Positions 1 to 9,479 of a stretch of 64,000 nt of DNA are shown here, piece after piece. Position numbers and translations under genes: made by a program. How positions within the stretch are numbered: position 1 is the stretch's first letter; each line of letters begins with the position of its first letter. The notes under the pieces are model-generated. The model ran no database searches, had not been told where the DNA came from, and saw only the letters and a program-made list of their open reading frames with translations. This DNA comes from Galeopsis tetrahit (lineage: Eukaryota > Streptophyta > Magnoliopsida > Lamiales > Lamiaceae), in NCBI GenBank assembly GCA_963675135.1, contig CAVLYN010000055.1, positions 1 to 64,000 on the forward strand, read 5' to 3'.

Positions 1-543
1 TCTCTCATTTCATCAATATTATTATCTAAACTTTTGGTCCTATCCCACGTATTCAAACAGTCTGATTTGTTTATATCATCTAGCAGAGCACTGCCCTGAA
101 GCACAACTCCACAGCCGGCTGGACAGTTTGAAATCAAAACCAAGAAAAGGTCCAGAATTCAAAAATGAATCAAAACAGTACAAAAATAATTCGAAAAAGA
201 CGCAAACCAATAGCTTAATCGAAAATAATCAGAACCAAACCTAATTTTTTTTAAATCTCGTAAAATTAAACTTGAAATAGTAACAAAAAAAAAATACTAA
301 GAACAATAAAGACCAAACCGTGGAGCAGCCGTAGTAAACCAGATAAACTTACAATAATTGACCACGTAAATAATAATCCTCGTTCTCTGCCAATAATGAG
401 ATTTGAAAGCAGCCAAACATCAGAGAATTTGTTGTTATAGTTCACACTAGTTATAAGAGAGAAGAGTCATCACTGCATTAAAAGAGCATTCAGAAATTGA
501 AAATCTACCAAGAAATATGAGAAAATGGCGCACACACTTTCCA
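1..543. other. AT-rich non-coding stretch beside the RS exon
   Basis: No coding signal on either strand. On the minus strand it follows the stop codon of the RS-rich exon, so it could be that gene's 3' flank or 3' UTR. Nothing else is recognised. Equivalent stretches are 20439-20981 and 59459-60001. Confidence 0.5.
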
Positions 544-829
544 CTAAAAAATTAAGGCAGTCTTACATTTTTCTGTAGTTGTACACCAAAGAGGGGAGAA
601 GGAACGTGAACGCGAGAGGTGGCGCCGGTGTCGATGACGGCCTCTGTCATAGGGTGACCGCGTACGGGATCGAGTGCGGTCGGGTGTACGAGAACGGGAG
701 CGTTTGCTTTGCTCACGGTCACGATCATAGTCAAGTTCACGGTCGTCTCGGCATCTCTTCCAGTCACGATCGCGGTCTCGATCTCTATCCCGGTCGCGGT
801 CTCGGCGGTAACAAGGGTGTCGAATAGTT
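544..829 (-). CDS. RS/RD-rich exon of a splicing-factor-like protein (partial)
   Basis: Read on the minus strand, the frame ending at a TAG at 544-546 is open back to a stop at 850-852 and encodes an uninterrupted arginine-rich low-complexity domain. It has about eight RD dipeptides in a row near 745-808, then RSRSRTPDRTRSRTRSP near 650-700, then HLSRSRSFSPL. A pyrimidine-rich tract followed by AG (830-831 on the minus strand) is a plausible 3' splice site giving an exon start at 829. Alternating RS/RD dipeptides are typical of SR proteins and other spliceosome-associated factors. No RNA-recognition motif or upstream exon was found in the adjacent 1.4 kb, so the exact family cannot be named. 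It may be a terminal exon or a captured fragment. The GC-rich, codon-periodic sequence contrasts sharply with its AT-rich flanks. Confidence 0.5.
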
Positions 830-2263
830 CTAGGGCACGATTGACAAAATTAGAGTAGGGAAAAATAGGAAGGAATTTGTGAAAATATTATTTAGAAAAC
901 AGAGGCATCAAGGTGTGAAATTAAATATTTTAGGGCTTCGTCTTAGTGTGGGGGAGAAATGGAGGGAATTTGTAGGTATGTTAATTTGAAAAAAAGATTA
1001 AGATTAGGCGCGGGAGTTAAATTTTTAATCCCTCCATCTAATATTATTACTAATATTTTTATTTTATTTTTTTTAGAAATACTAGTATTTTTCAAATTAT
1101 TTTATTTTAACCCTTCAAGAACACTTTTTTATTTAAATTGTCATTAATTTTATTAATAAACAATAAATTTATTTTTCTATACCGTTAAATTTCTCGATAT
1201 AATATAATTTTTTTGTAAATTCGATATTTTTGGATACAACAAGCTTGGTATATCGACAATTCGATATGTTTCCCCACCCCCAAAATAAGAATTACGAGTT
1301 AATCTAACATGAAAAAGCTCACATAAGAAAAATAGAGAATCACCTCTTGTTATAAGTCTACACGTTTATTAAAAATTTAAGGATTTACATTAATAATCTT
1401 TAAAGTTAAATAATATTTTTTTAAAGAAGTTGTAAAACAAATGTTCATAGTCTACTTTTTTTTTTAATGGATGGATGGCTAATCTTCAGCATCCTGCTGG
1501 TTTCTTTTATTAAAATTAGTCGAGCATATTTATGAGGTTTGTAGAAGTTCATTCGCGAATTAATAAAGATATGTTTATGCTTTATTGTAATTTAAGTTGG
1601 GTCATGTTGAACGCTTGATTAGGGCTCAAAAGCATAATTGCTTTGTGAGTGAACCAAACCACCAGTTTGAGTTGCTTCCTCCCTTGTGGCAGACCGGGTG
1701 GTCGCTCCAATCGTTGATGATCATAGTTAGCTCAAAATGAGTGTATCATGAGATAGTCTCACACTTCGCTTGCTTCAGTTTGATGATAACTCCTACTTTA
1801 CGCGAGTAGGGGCATGATTATGCTTGTGTTTAGTTATTTACTTGTTGGTTGCTCTCATTTCGCAGCACGTATGAATTCAATATAAGACTGTAGGTGTTCA
1901 CTAACCCAAAGAGTAGACTCAAGGAGGATCTGGTGTCAATTTCAAAGGCATTTAAAAGTACAACAAGAAGAATGAAAATTGATGCATAATTTACTTATAT
2001 GTGTATATATCTTTTTTAAATGGACAATTAAATATTTATTGTAAGTAAAACAAATGAATGGACCGAATGTTCACCCCTACCTAATGAATGAGTAAAATAA
2101 ATTAATTGACCATGCTCACCCCTACCTAATGAGATGAACTTGATAGAACACATTTATTAAATTAAAATAAAATAAAATTAGTGAACACTTTTATTAAAAT
2201 TATGTTGTGTAATAATGTGTTACTATATTATTTTAGACTTAAAATATATACTTTTCTTCAATA
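830..2263. other. AT-rich intergenic stretch
   Basis: No supportable gene. Around 1610-1930 the composition becomes more balanced and there are short self-complementary motifs (for example an arm pair near 1791-1810), but I could not match it to a known RNA or protein family. The rest is low-complexity AT. Equivalent stretches: 21268-22701 and 60288-61721. Confidence 0.4.
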
Positions 2264-2276
2264 ATTTGATGCTTAT
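2264..2276. repeat. Candidate LINE target-site duplication, 3' side
   Basis: ATTTGATGCTTAT here matches ATTTGAGGCTTAT at 6461-6473 in 12 of 13 positions. The two flank the LINE. A short A-rich spacer lies between this copy and the LINE end, and the sequence is AT-rich, so chance is possible. Confidence 0.35.
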
Positions 2277-2599
2277 TATTTACGGAGTATATTTTTCTTT
2301 TTTTGAGCAAAAGGATAAAATTTTTATTAATGCTCAAAAAACACGCTCAACCCCGAAGGGAAGACGCCGGCGCTACAACTCTCTCAACTCTCATCTTCCC
2401 CACCCATCGGGACTCCGGATGAAAACCCCCTCTCGGTAAACCACGTGGGATAAACCCGGGAAGGGGGAAACCGTGGTCCGTCCTACAGGTGGGTACTCCT
2501 CCCAAATAAACTGTTCTATTAGTGCTATTACACCACCTACTCAAAACGGAAATTACAACGAGAAAATTATAATTTTCGAGATTGGTCCTTTTCCTTGTT

Positions 2600-2830
2600 A
2601 TGCAAAAAATTCTAGCCATGCAGAAATTCCTTGCCACGCAACTGTACTGCCTGGAATAATACTTCCTCGCCATGCCACTCCTTCTCGCCGCCAAGCAACA
2701 AACTCTCGCCATGCCACTCTTTCTAGCCATGCAATAAGTCCACGCCATGCAGCAACCCCACATGATCCTTTTATTAGCCATGCACCAAATCTGGGACAGC
2801 ATATTAGTTGCCATGCATGCACAGCAACAA
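2600..2830 (-). repeat. Degenerate short repeats in the LINE 3' UTR
   Basis: The plus strand shows repeated GCCATGC / GCCACGC cores at 15-35 bp spacing (for example near 2625, 2635, 2670, 2710, 2735, 2750, 2775). On the LINE strand this reads as repeated GCATGGC. They lie downstream of the ORF2 stop. The same repeats occur at about 23038-23268 and 62058-62288. Confidence 0.55.
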
Positions 2831-2977
2831 TCCTTATGCACCATGATCTCCAATGCAGCACCTGTAATAATCAAACACCCACAGCAGTACACATTCCAAA
2901 GACCAACAAGGCCAATTTTCCAGCTTCCTATACTTCTATAACAGCCACTCATGCACCAACAACCAAGGTACCAAATA

Positions 2978-5900
2978 TCAAGTAAGCATGCACACATTGC
3001 CACGCGTATTAAAGCATTCTTCCAGATTTTTGAAACCATGACCAAATTGATACACACTAACTTTCACCTTACGAGTAATATCAGCCACGTTAAAACGCTT
3101 TCCTTGAAAAATATGCCAATTACGAGCCATCCAAATATGATAAATTGTAGAACACATAATGAAGCGCAAAAGGTCTTTCTTATGCTTCGTCACCGCCCTA
3201 GTACGCCTAATATTCTTACACATATGAGCAATGGAAGTAGCCTCCATATTATAGCCAACCCAACTCCCCATACATCTCCAAATATTCATAGCAAAAGGGC
3301 AACCAAACAACAAGTGAATAATAGTTTCTTTCGCGTTAATACACCAATTGCACTCCTTATCATTCATATTGTACAATCTATCTTTAGTGGCAAGTCTACC
3401 ACGAGCAACAAGCCAAGCAATCATAGAGTATTTTGGAGGGATGCAGCCCTTCCAAATATCATCAAATCGAAAATCAAACGTATTAGAGCAATGGTTCAAC
3501 TTGGCATATAATAATTCCACATTCACGCCCTTAGGCGAAGCCACCGAATTGAACAAAGTAATGATATTCTCCACACTACCACATTGCATAATAAGCTCAT
3601 TTTTTACTCTCACAAGATACCTACGAAGGTTAGTGCCACTAGCGCCACACTCCATGTCCCACACACTATCCCCCTTAGTCCAATAGTTATGAACCCATCG
3701 AATCCAAAGACAATCTTTTTTGTTATGAATATCCCAAAGTTTCCTCCCTAAAAGGACTTTGTTCCACTTTTTAAGATTTCTAAGGCCCAAACCCCCAACA
3801 TCTTTAGGTTTACAAACCTCCTTCCAAGCCACCAAGTGTCTCTTGCCTCCCCACAAAAAAGTACTACACATGCTATTAATACGATTTATCACCATTTTAG
3901 GACTAGGCAAAATACCAAGCCAATACGCACAAATACCTTGAATAACAGCCCTAATAAGCTCTAATCTACCCGCATACGAGAGAGTCCTAGAGCCCCACTT
4001 CCCAATTCTCTCCCGGATTTTAGTGATTAAAGGATCAAAATGGCGTGTTTTAAGAAAAACCGAAGCAAGGGGTATACCCAAATATTTAATGGGCAACGTA
4101 CCTTCCCCAAACCCCAACACACTCAAAATCTGCCTTTTATCATTTTCTTTCATGCCCGTAAAAAAAAATTTCGATTTATGAGGACTCACACCCAAACCCG
4201 AAGAGCTCTCAAAATCATGCAATATATCACAAATAGTCCTTGCCGACTCCACATCACCTCTCGCAAATAAGAGTAAATCGTCGGCAAACATAAGATTAGT
4301 AATTCTATAAATATCACACTTAGGATGATATCGAAAATTACTAATTTCAGTTCGCGACTTAATAAGACGGCTAAGATATTCCATGCACACGACAAAGAGA
4401 AAGGGAGAAAAAGGGTCACCTTGCCTAATGCCGCGTTTGCCCTTGATAAAACCATGCGGCAATCCGTTGATGAGGATCGAGTACATAGGGGTAGAGACGC
4501 ATTGAACAATCCAGTTGACGAATATTCTAGGAAATTTCAGCCTATGAAGAAGGTTCTCCAAAAAACTCCAAGAAACCGAGTCATAAGCCTTTTTGATGTC
4601 GATTTTCATAAACAATCTAGGAGACTTATTCTTATTCCCATAATGCCGCACCAACTCTTGAGCGAGATGGACATCCTCCGTGATAGAACGGCCCGGAATA
4701 AAAGCACCTTGAGCTTCACTAACGATGTCCTTAAGCGCTGCACATAATCTATTAGCAAGGATTTTCGAAATAATTTTGTACGCCACATTGCAACAAGCAA
4801 TGGGCCGAAAATCCTCCACCGACGGATCATGGCTAGTCTTAGGGATCAACGTTAAAAATGTACAATTTAATTGCTTTAAAAGAAGCCCACTCCGAAAAAA
4901 TTCCTTAACGGCCTCACAAACGTCCGTCTTGATAACACTCCAACCTTTCTTGAAAAACGCCGCTGAATACCCATCCGGACCCGGAGCTTTGTCGTTGCCC
5001 ATAGCGAAGATAACATTCTTAATTTCCTCCTCCTCGACCTGCCTACACAGCCACTGCCCCATGTCGATATCAATGCACCTGCCCTTATTCACGACCTGGT
5101 CATCAATATCGCTCACGTTCGTCGAAGTGCCAAGCAGCGATTCATAGTATTCTACTAGTTTGCTCGACACCTCATCCTGCGACTTGGTGCGATTCTCCCC
5201 AGCCTTCAAATGGGTGATGAAATTTCTTTTTTTATTCTTGTTGATAAGGGCATAAAAATACTTGGTGTTCTTGTCTTGATTCACCAAATATTTAGTTTTG
5301 GCAAGTTGGCTAAGATATCTTCTCTCGAACCCTCTAAGCTTGGCCACCTCCTTCTTCTTGTCTTTGATGATCTCACGAATCTGCTGCCTATCACCCCTAT
5401 CTTCCATAACTTGCTGCTGTAACTCGATAAGCTCCTTGTCTTCACGATCGACCCTCTCGGAAATATGTTGAAAGTGTTTTTTATGAAGAGTTTTTAACGG
5501 ACTCTTCAAACTTCTCAATCTCGAACAAAGCTGGAACTGTTTAGTGCCATGCACGTTCGTTTTCCAATGCTTGTTGATAATGTCCATAAACTCCTCATGG
5601 TCGCACCACATGTTGAAGAATCGAAAAGGCTTGTTACCCTTCTTACTTTTGTCGAAAACCCTAGAAATTGCAATGACATGATCCGACTCAATTCCAACGG
5701 CCCTAAAATCCGTCATAATAGTCCAGCTCTGTTCTCGCCATGCACAGTTTGTCATAACACGGTCGAGCTTGCATTTTATCGTGTTACTAGACCACGTAAA
5801 AAAGCACCCGGATGAAGGCGTATCCACCAAGCCCGTACTTGCCATGCAATTCTGAATTTCCTCAAGGGTGTTGATGGAACCAGCAGCGCCACCTTGTTTC

Positions 5901-6349
5901 TCATTGTCGGCCAAAATGCTATTGAAATCACCAACCACGATCCACGGCCTTTCGTCATGCTCGCTGAAATTAATTAAATTCTCCCACAACAGCCTTCTTT
6001 CAAGACTCGTATTCCTGCCATAGATAGCCGACATAGTGAAAGCATTTAAAGAAATATTGCAAGTTATATGGAAGTGCATAACCTGGTCATTCTTGTCGAT
6101 GAGGGTAACTTCCGCCTTTTGGGATTTCCAAATCACCAAAATTCTCCCCATATGACACGTCTCAAAATTATGCGCCATACTCCAATCCGGACCAAAATTT
6201 TTGGGGAACCAATCATCGATTTCATCCATTTTTAATTTTGTTTCCACAAAACAAAAAATGTCTATCTCATCATTACGAATAACACTTCGAACCTTGTTAA
6301 GAGTTGCATCGACTCTTAACCCCCTTACATTCCAAGATGCAATGATCAT
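2978..6349 (-). CDS. LINE ORF2: endonuclease / reverse transcriptase, copy 1
   Basis: Encodes a 1123-residue protein with no internal stop. Residues 1-230 form an APE-type endonuclease: MIIASWNVRG at the N-terminus, VETKL near 35, VVGDFNSIL near 135, and a SDH motif near 220. A basic, lysine-rich linker follows. The reverse transcriptase lies at about 500-760, with FRPIACCN, MKIDIKKAYDSVSW, GIRQGDPFSP and the catalytic FADD near residue 686. A C-terminal zf-RVT-like segment lies at about 960-1050 (PPKYSMIAW, CNWC, HLLFGCPFA). In this family the endonuclease nicks target DNA and the RT copies the LINE RNA from the nick. The start ATG overlaps the ORF1 stop as ATGA, suggesting coupled translation. 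It differs from copies 2 and 3 in having Ser rather than Gly in the CAWREQ-W motif. Confidence 0.93.
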   Translation of the reverse strand: MIIASWNVRGLRVDATLNKVRSVIRNDEIDIFCFVETKLKMDEIDDWFPKNFGPDWSMAHNFETCHMGRILVIWKSQKAEVTLIDKNDQVMHFHITCNISLNAFTMSAIYGRNTSLERRLLWENLINFSEHDERPWIVVGDFNSILADNEKQGGAAGSINTLEEIQNCMASTGLVDTPSSGCFFTWSSNTIKCKLDRVMTNCAWREQSWTIMTDFRAVGIESDHVIAISRVFDKSKKGNKPFRFFNMWCDHEEFMDIINKHWKTNVHGTKQFQLCSRLRSLKSPLKTLHKKHFQHISERVDREDKELIELQQQVMEDRGDRQQIREIIKDKKKEVAKLRGFERRYLSQLAKTKYLVNQDKNTKYFYALINKNKKRNFITHLKAGENRTKSQDEVSSKLVEYYESLLGTSTNVSDIDDQVVNKGRCIDIDMGQWLCRQVEEEEIKNVIFAMGNDKAPGPDGYSAAFFKKGWSVIKTDVCEAVKEFFRSGLLLKQLNCTFLTLIPKTSHDPSVEDFRPIACCNVAYKIISKILANRLCAALKDIVSEAQGAFIPGRSITEDVHLAQELVRHYGNKNKSPRLFMKIDIKKAYDSVSWSFLENLLHRLKFPRIFVNWIVQCVSTPMYSILINGLPHGFIKGKRGIRQGDPFSPFLFVVCMEYLSRLIKSRTEISNFRYHPKCDIYRITNLMFADDLLLFARGDVESARTICDILHDFESSSGLGVSPHKSKFFFTGMKENDKRQILSVLGFGEGTLPIKYLGIPLASVFLKTRHFDPLITKIRERIGKWGSRTLSYAGRLELIRAVIQGICAYWLGILPSPKMVINRINSMCSTFLWGGKRHLVAWKEVCKPKDVGGLGLRNLKKWNKVLLGRKLWDIHNKKDCLWIRWVHNYWTKGDSVWDMECGASGTNLRRYLVRVKNELIMQCGSVENIITLFNSVASPKGVNVELLYAKLNHCSNTFDFRFDDIWKGCIPPKYSMIAWLVARGRLATKDRLYNMNDKECNWCINAKETIIHLLFGCPFAMNIWRCMGSWVGYNMEATSIAHMCKNIRRTRAVTKHKKDLLRFIMCSTIYHIWMARNWHIFQGKRFNVADITRKVKVSVYQFGHGFKNLEECFNTRGNVCMLT

Positions 6350-6460
6350 TGATAAACGAAGGGGAAACCCCCGCTGCTCACATTATTTCCAGAATTATCA
6401 ATTCTGGTCCTTTCGTCTTTAGCATGGTTCTTGCCACCAAATTCTTTTTTCTCTTTCGAT
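6346..6460 (-). pseudogene. LINE ORF1 C-terminal remnant, copy 1
   Basis: Directly upstream of ORF2 on the minus strand, a frame reads KEKKEFGGKNHAKDERTR and continues to FPFVYQ and a TGA that overlaps the ORF2 start by four bases (6346-6349). The lysine- and glycine-rich tail is compatible with the C-terminus of a plant LINE gag-like ORF1. No zinc-knuckle or RNA-binding region is present because the element is truncated about 38 codons upstream. This copy lacks four residues (GKRG) that are present in copies 2 and 3. Confidence 0.7.
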
Positions 6461-6473
6461 ATTTGAGGCTTAT
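6461..6473. repeat. Candidate LINE target-site duplication, 5' side
   Basis: Partner of 2264-2276 (12 of 13 identical). It abuts the point where the ORF1 frame would otherwise run into an in-frame stop. A third similar AT-rich motif lies near 6492-6505, which lowers confidence. Confidence 0.35.
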
Positions 6474-6752
6474 GTTATGAATTTGTTTTATTTAATTATT
6501 TGAAGCTTATAATATATATGGAGTTGCATATGTAAATTAAAAAAAAAAAAAAAAAAAAGAGGTTGTACCAAAAAGAACTTTAGAAACCCGCGCTAAACCG
6601 AAAAATATGGAGGGAACCCAATCCCTGTTTCAGCGGGAAAATATGGAGGATATTGATCCTAAATCCTAATACATCTATTCCTTATAATTCCTAGTTCCTA
6701 ATTCCACGCTGAACCCTAGAGGAAGGAGAGGGCTCTTAGCCGCTGCCGGAGA
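6474..6752. other. AT-rich spacer, A-run and 5'-leader-like sequence of the eL39 pseudogene
   Basis: Contains a homopolymer A-run at 6539-6558 (about 20 A; about 16 in copies 2 and 3) and two copies of AAAATATGGAGG near 6603 and 6638. The last ~60 bases (ACCCTAG, GCCGCTGCCGG) resemble a ribosomal-protein gene leader preceding the eL39 relic. Confidence 0.4.
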
Positions 6753-6908
6753 TCAACCTCGCACAAGACTTTCATGATAAAGAAGAAGCTAGCGAAAAAG
6801 CAGAGGCAAAATAGGCCCATTCCCTACTAGATCCGTATGCTCACCGATAACACCATCTGATACAACGCAAAACGCCGCCATTGGCGCCGCACCAAGCTCG
6901 GGTTCTAA
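6753..6908 (+). pseudogene. RPL39: Ribosomal protein eL39 pseudogene, copy 1
   Basis: Fifty-two codons including a terminal TAA, exactly the length of eL39 (51 residues). The frame reads TSHKTFMIKKKLAKKQRQN, then RPIPY, and ends with NAKRRHWRRTKLGF, the hallmark C-terminus of this 60S-subunit protein. The initiator ATG is replaced by TCA. Trp26 is a TAG (6828-6830), Arg36 is a TGA (6858-6860) and Arg30 is changed to Leu. With no start and two nonsense codons it cannot make eL39. No intron interrupts the 51 codons, which suggests retroposition, but I see no 3' poly(A) tail or target duplication, so a decayed genomic duplicate is also possible. The same lesions are in copies 2 and 3. Confidence 0.92.
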
Positions 6909-8979
6909 TCGTGCTCGGTTTCTATTGTTATTTCCCTTATATCATATCTTGTTTCCGTTAGAAGTTAATGACTATTTGATTTATATAGTTGGTGCAATGA
7001 TTACCATGTTATGAGACTTTTTTTTTTCTGGTTTTATTGATGCAACGCTGAGCACAAACCTAATTCCACGCTCAGTAGTTACCTGTTTTAGCAGACTCTG
7101 TCGGTGCCTCTTGTTGTTGCTATGTCTGTCCCAAAAAAAAGATTTTAGAGAGGCGCGTATCTAATTCTTATAATTTCGTGAACTATAGGTTTGTAATTAG
7201 AAATTAACGTTTCTGCCTATTCTAATAATTGTTGGAAGTGAGAATCAAATATTCTAATAAAACTCTTTCTTCCCTGTGTGCCACAACTCTATTCTTTACC
7301 TGTGCTTTTATTTTTGTTTCTCAGATTTACCCTTTCTACCGTAGGATAATTTGTGATTGAATTATAGGTGCTTGTGAATATTTTTCCCGTATGCATCAAT
7401 GTTGGTTGCAGCATTAATTGTTCAAATACTCTTCAGATCAGAATTAAATTTGACCAAGTAAACTCCTTCTAAAATCAAATTCTAACTATTATTTGACTTG
7501 TGTGCAAATTTAGATTTTTTTGTCTCAATGACACTGAGATTTTTATTTTTTTTCATTTTGGGTTACTTCAGGCTATATATATCAACTATTAAGGATTTTG
7601 ACTGGAGGAATCGATGATGTACTAATTAACTTCACTTTGTTGTATAAAGTTGAAGAATTAATGATTTTGCTTTACAAATTTGATGTTGTCTCCCTCTCTG
7701 CTGATTAATTTGTGTACATGAATTGAATAAATCCATCCAAGCTGAAATATTAGGTGGATCTTGTTGATCTTCTTGGAAAATAGAGTTAAACCCATTTAGG
7801 TCAATAGCATTGATATAATGATTTCTATTTGTTTATGTTTTTAAACTTCTGGTACTGTCCCATCTGTAACCACTAATCTGATTTCTTTTAGAAAGTTTAG
7901 TTATTCTAATACAACTGATAAACTCTATTTTCCAGCTTGAAGAGACTTCAGCTCTCCTATTTAAATACTGAAGAGACAAATCCAAAATTACTGCAGCTTA
8001 TGTATACTTAATACGGTAAACACCGAATCGTTTTTCCTTCACCAATTGAGGATGAGGAGGAGAAGTTTCCTTTCTAACCAACCATGTTTCCGAGATACAA
8101 ATTTTTTTGTTGCACCTGCAGACGATAATGAAAATTGTGACTAAACTTTGATATCATGTGTGAAGATGACTCATGTGAGGATTTTACTAGCTTGGTTCTG
8201 TTTTACAAAATTCATCTATTCTGTCATCGTGGATTGTCATCGGATAAACCCGATAATGAGGCCTGAGGGAGTGGGTTCACATGTGAAAATAGTCAGATCA
8301 TATATTATATTAATTTATTATACTTGCTCTAATGTTTTTGTGTTTCTAATTTTTTGTTATATGTTCAAAATATGTTTGTCTAATTCTCTCTAAAAAGTCC
8401 AGAAGAGATTAAGTAGAATCAACAAGAATTAAGGTAAACTTTCTGGAGTTTAAATTTCATCCCATCTTCTCTTTAAGGTTAAATTTCTCTATGCTTGCCT
8501 GTTCATATAGGCATATTTGTAACTTCCTGCCATTCGATAATGCAGCAAAACGTTGAGGTTAGTCGTAAAGTGGCATTTGCTTGAATATTATTGTTTATGA
8601 ACCATACAAATATTCCCAAATATTTTTTCCTCTATATTTTTTACCAATTCTGAACTTTTTGGTGGGGTCATTTGTAGTTTCCTACCGTGTTCTATACTTC
8701 CGTTGCTGCTCTCTACTCTCCCTCTATTTTTAACATGTAGTTTGTGGTTGATATGATTTTGTATCAGGATGATATCTGGAAAAAAATTTGGGAGACGATT
8801 TGTTCAAATCTTGTTTTGTGTAGATGGAGAACCTAAATGAGATGTTCCATATTTGTTTATTGTTTGCTTTAGCACAACTAATAAAAGTTTATTAATATTG
8901 GTAAACATTTTAAGAATTAAGGCGCCACAACAACGTACTATTCTATATAGAGTAAAAAAAATGTTAAAAAATAGTACTC
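6909..8979. other. Non-coding stretch downstream of the eL39 relic
   Basis: AT-rich sequence with many stops in all frames. Nothing recognised as a gene or RNA. Unit position 8143 within it is where copy 2 is broken by the LTR array. Equivalent stretches: 27355-28587 (truncated) and 46239-48308. Confidence 0.45.
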
Positions 8980-9218
8980 CCTCTTCCATTCATTAAAGTT
9001 GTGCTCAGTTTTATTTTTAGATCCATAAAGAATATGATTATTCTATTTAAATAGTTAATTTTTGAGTATCTTTTCTACTTTATTAATAAGATTGAGTATC
9101 TACCAAAAATATTTTTTACTCATTATTCTACATATATTTTTTATAAGTAAAATATGATTTTTTTTTTAAAACATGTATAAAAAAACTTGAGGATGCTTTT
9201 GATGGACAGAAAAAGTGT
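8980..9218. mobile_element. Degenerate Stowaway-like MITE, copy 1
   Basis: Begins with TACTCCCTCTTCCATTCAT, resembling the CTCCCTCCGTYCC terminus of plant Stowaway MITEs with a TA target. It ends about 238 bp later with GATGGACAGAAAAAGTG, a degraded inverted version of the same terminus. It has no coding capacity, as expected. Confidence 0.4.
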
Positions 9219-9479
9219 TAATCATCAATAATGAACTCTTAGTTGTAATGAGAGAATGCCTATCATTTAATTATATCATTTATACAAATTTTACAAATGT
9301 TTATCACGAAATTTTGTAAATCATTTAAACGATATAACATTGTTGGAAATTCCTTTGGAATAATTAATAATGAAATCCAACGATCTTAGTATGTTAGAAA
9401 TTTTGTTAGAATTATATATAAAAATATTATTTGATTTAGAGAGTCATTCCAACGAGCAAGTGCTAATGGAATTTTGAAT

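Larger units (their letters stand above)
2277..6460 (-). mobile_element. Plant L1-type LINE, 5'-truncated in ORF1, copy 1
   Basis: A non-LTR retrotransposon on the minus strand. It has the last ~38 codons of ORF1, a complete ORF2 (endonuclease, reverse transcriptase, C-terminal zinc-binding region), a ~650-bp 3' UTR with short internal repeats, and a 3' terminus where TTAATAAAAATTTTATCC is followed by TTTTGCTC and an A-rich tail, as in many plant L1 elements. The 5' end falls in ORF1, so the element is dead on arrival for ORF1 function although ORF2 is open. It occurs at the same place in every unit, so it was inserted before the unit was amplified. Confidence 0.9.

Noticed and set aside
579..827. 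82-codon plus-strand frame rich in Gly over the RS exon (also at 21017 and 60037)
   Set aside because: Antisense shadow of the RS/RD-repeat codons on the minus strand.
1610..1930. Possible structured or small nucleolar RNA
   Set aside because: TGATGAT motifs resemble a C box, but no partner D box or terminal stem was found at a suitable distance.
2347..3057. 236-codon minus-strand frame rich in Cys, Met and Ala-Arg near the LINE 3' end
   Set aside because: It reads through the 3' UTR repeats of the LINE in a frame other than ORF2, and its apparent repeats follow from the GCATGGC DNA repeats.
2245..6515. A longer (~35-40 bp) diverged target duplication for the LINE
   Set aside because: The similarity near 6490-6530 needs several mismatches and a gap, which does not fit an element whose ORF2 is undamaged. 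The 13-bp pair is preferred.
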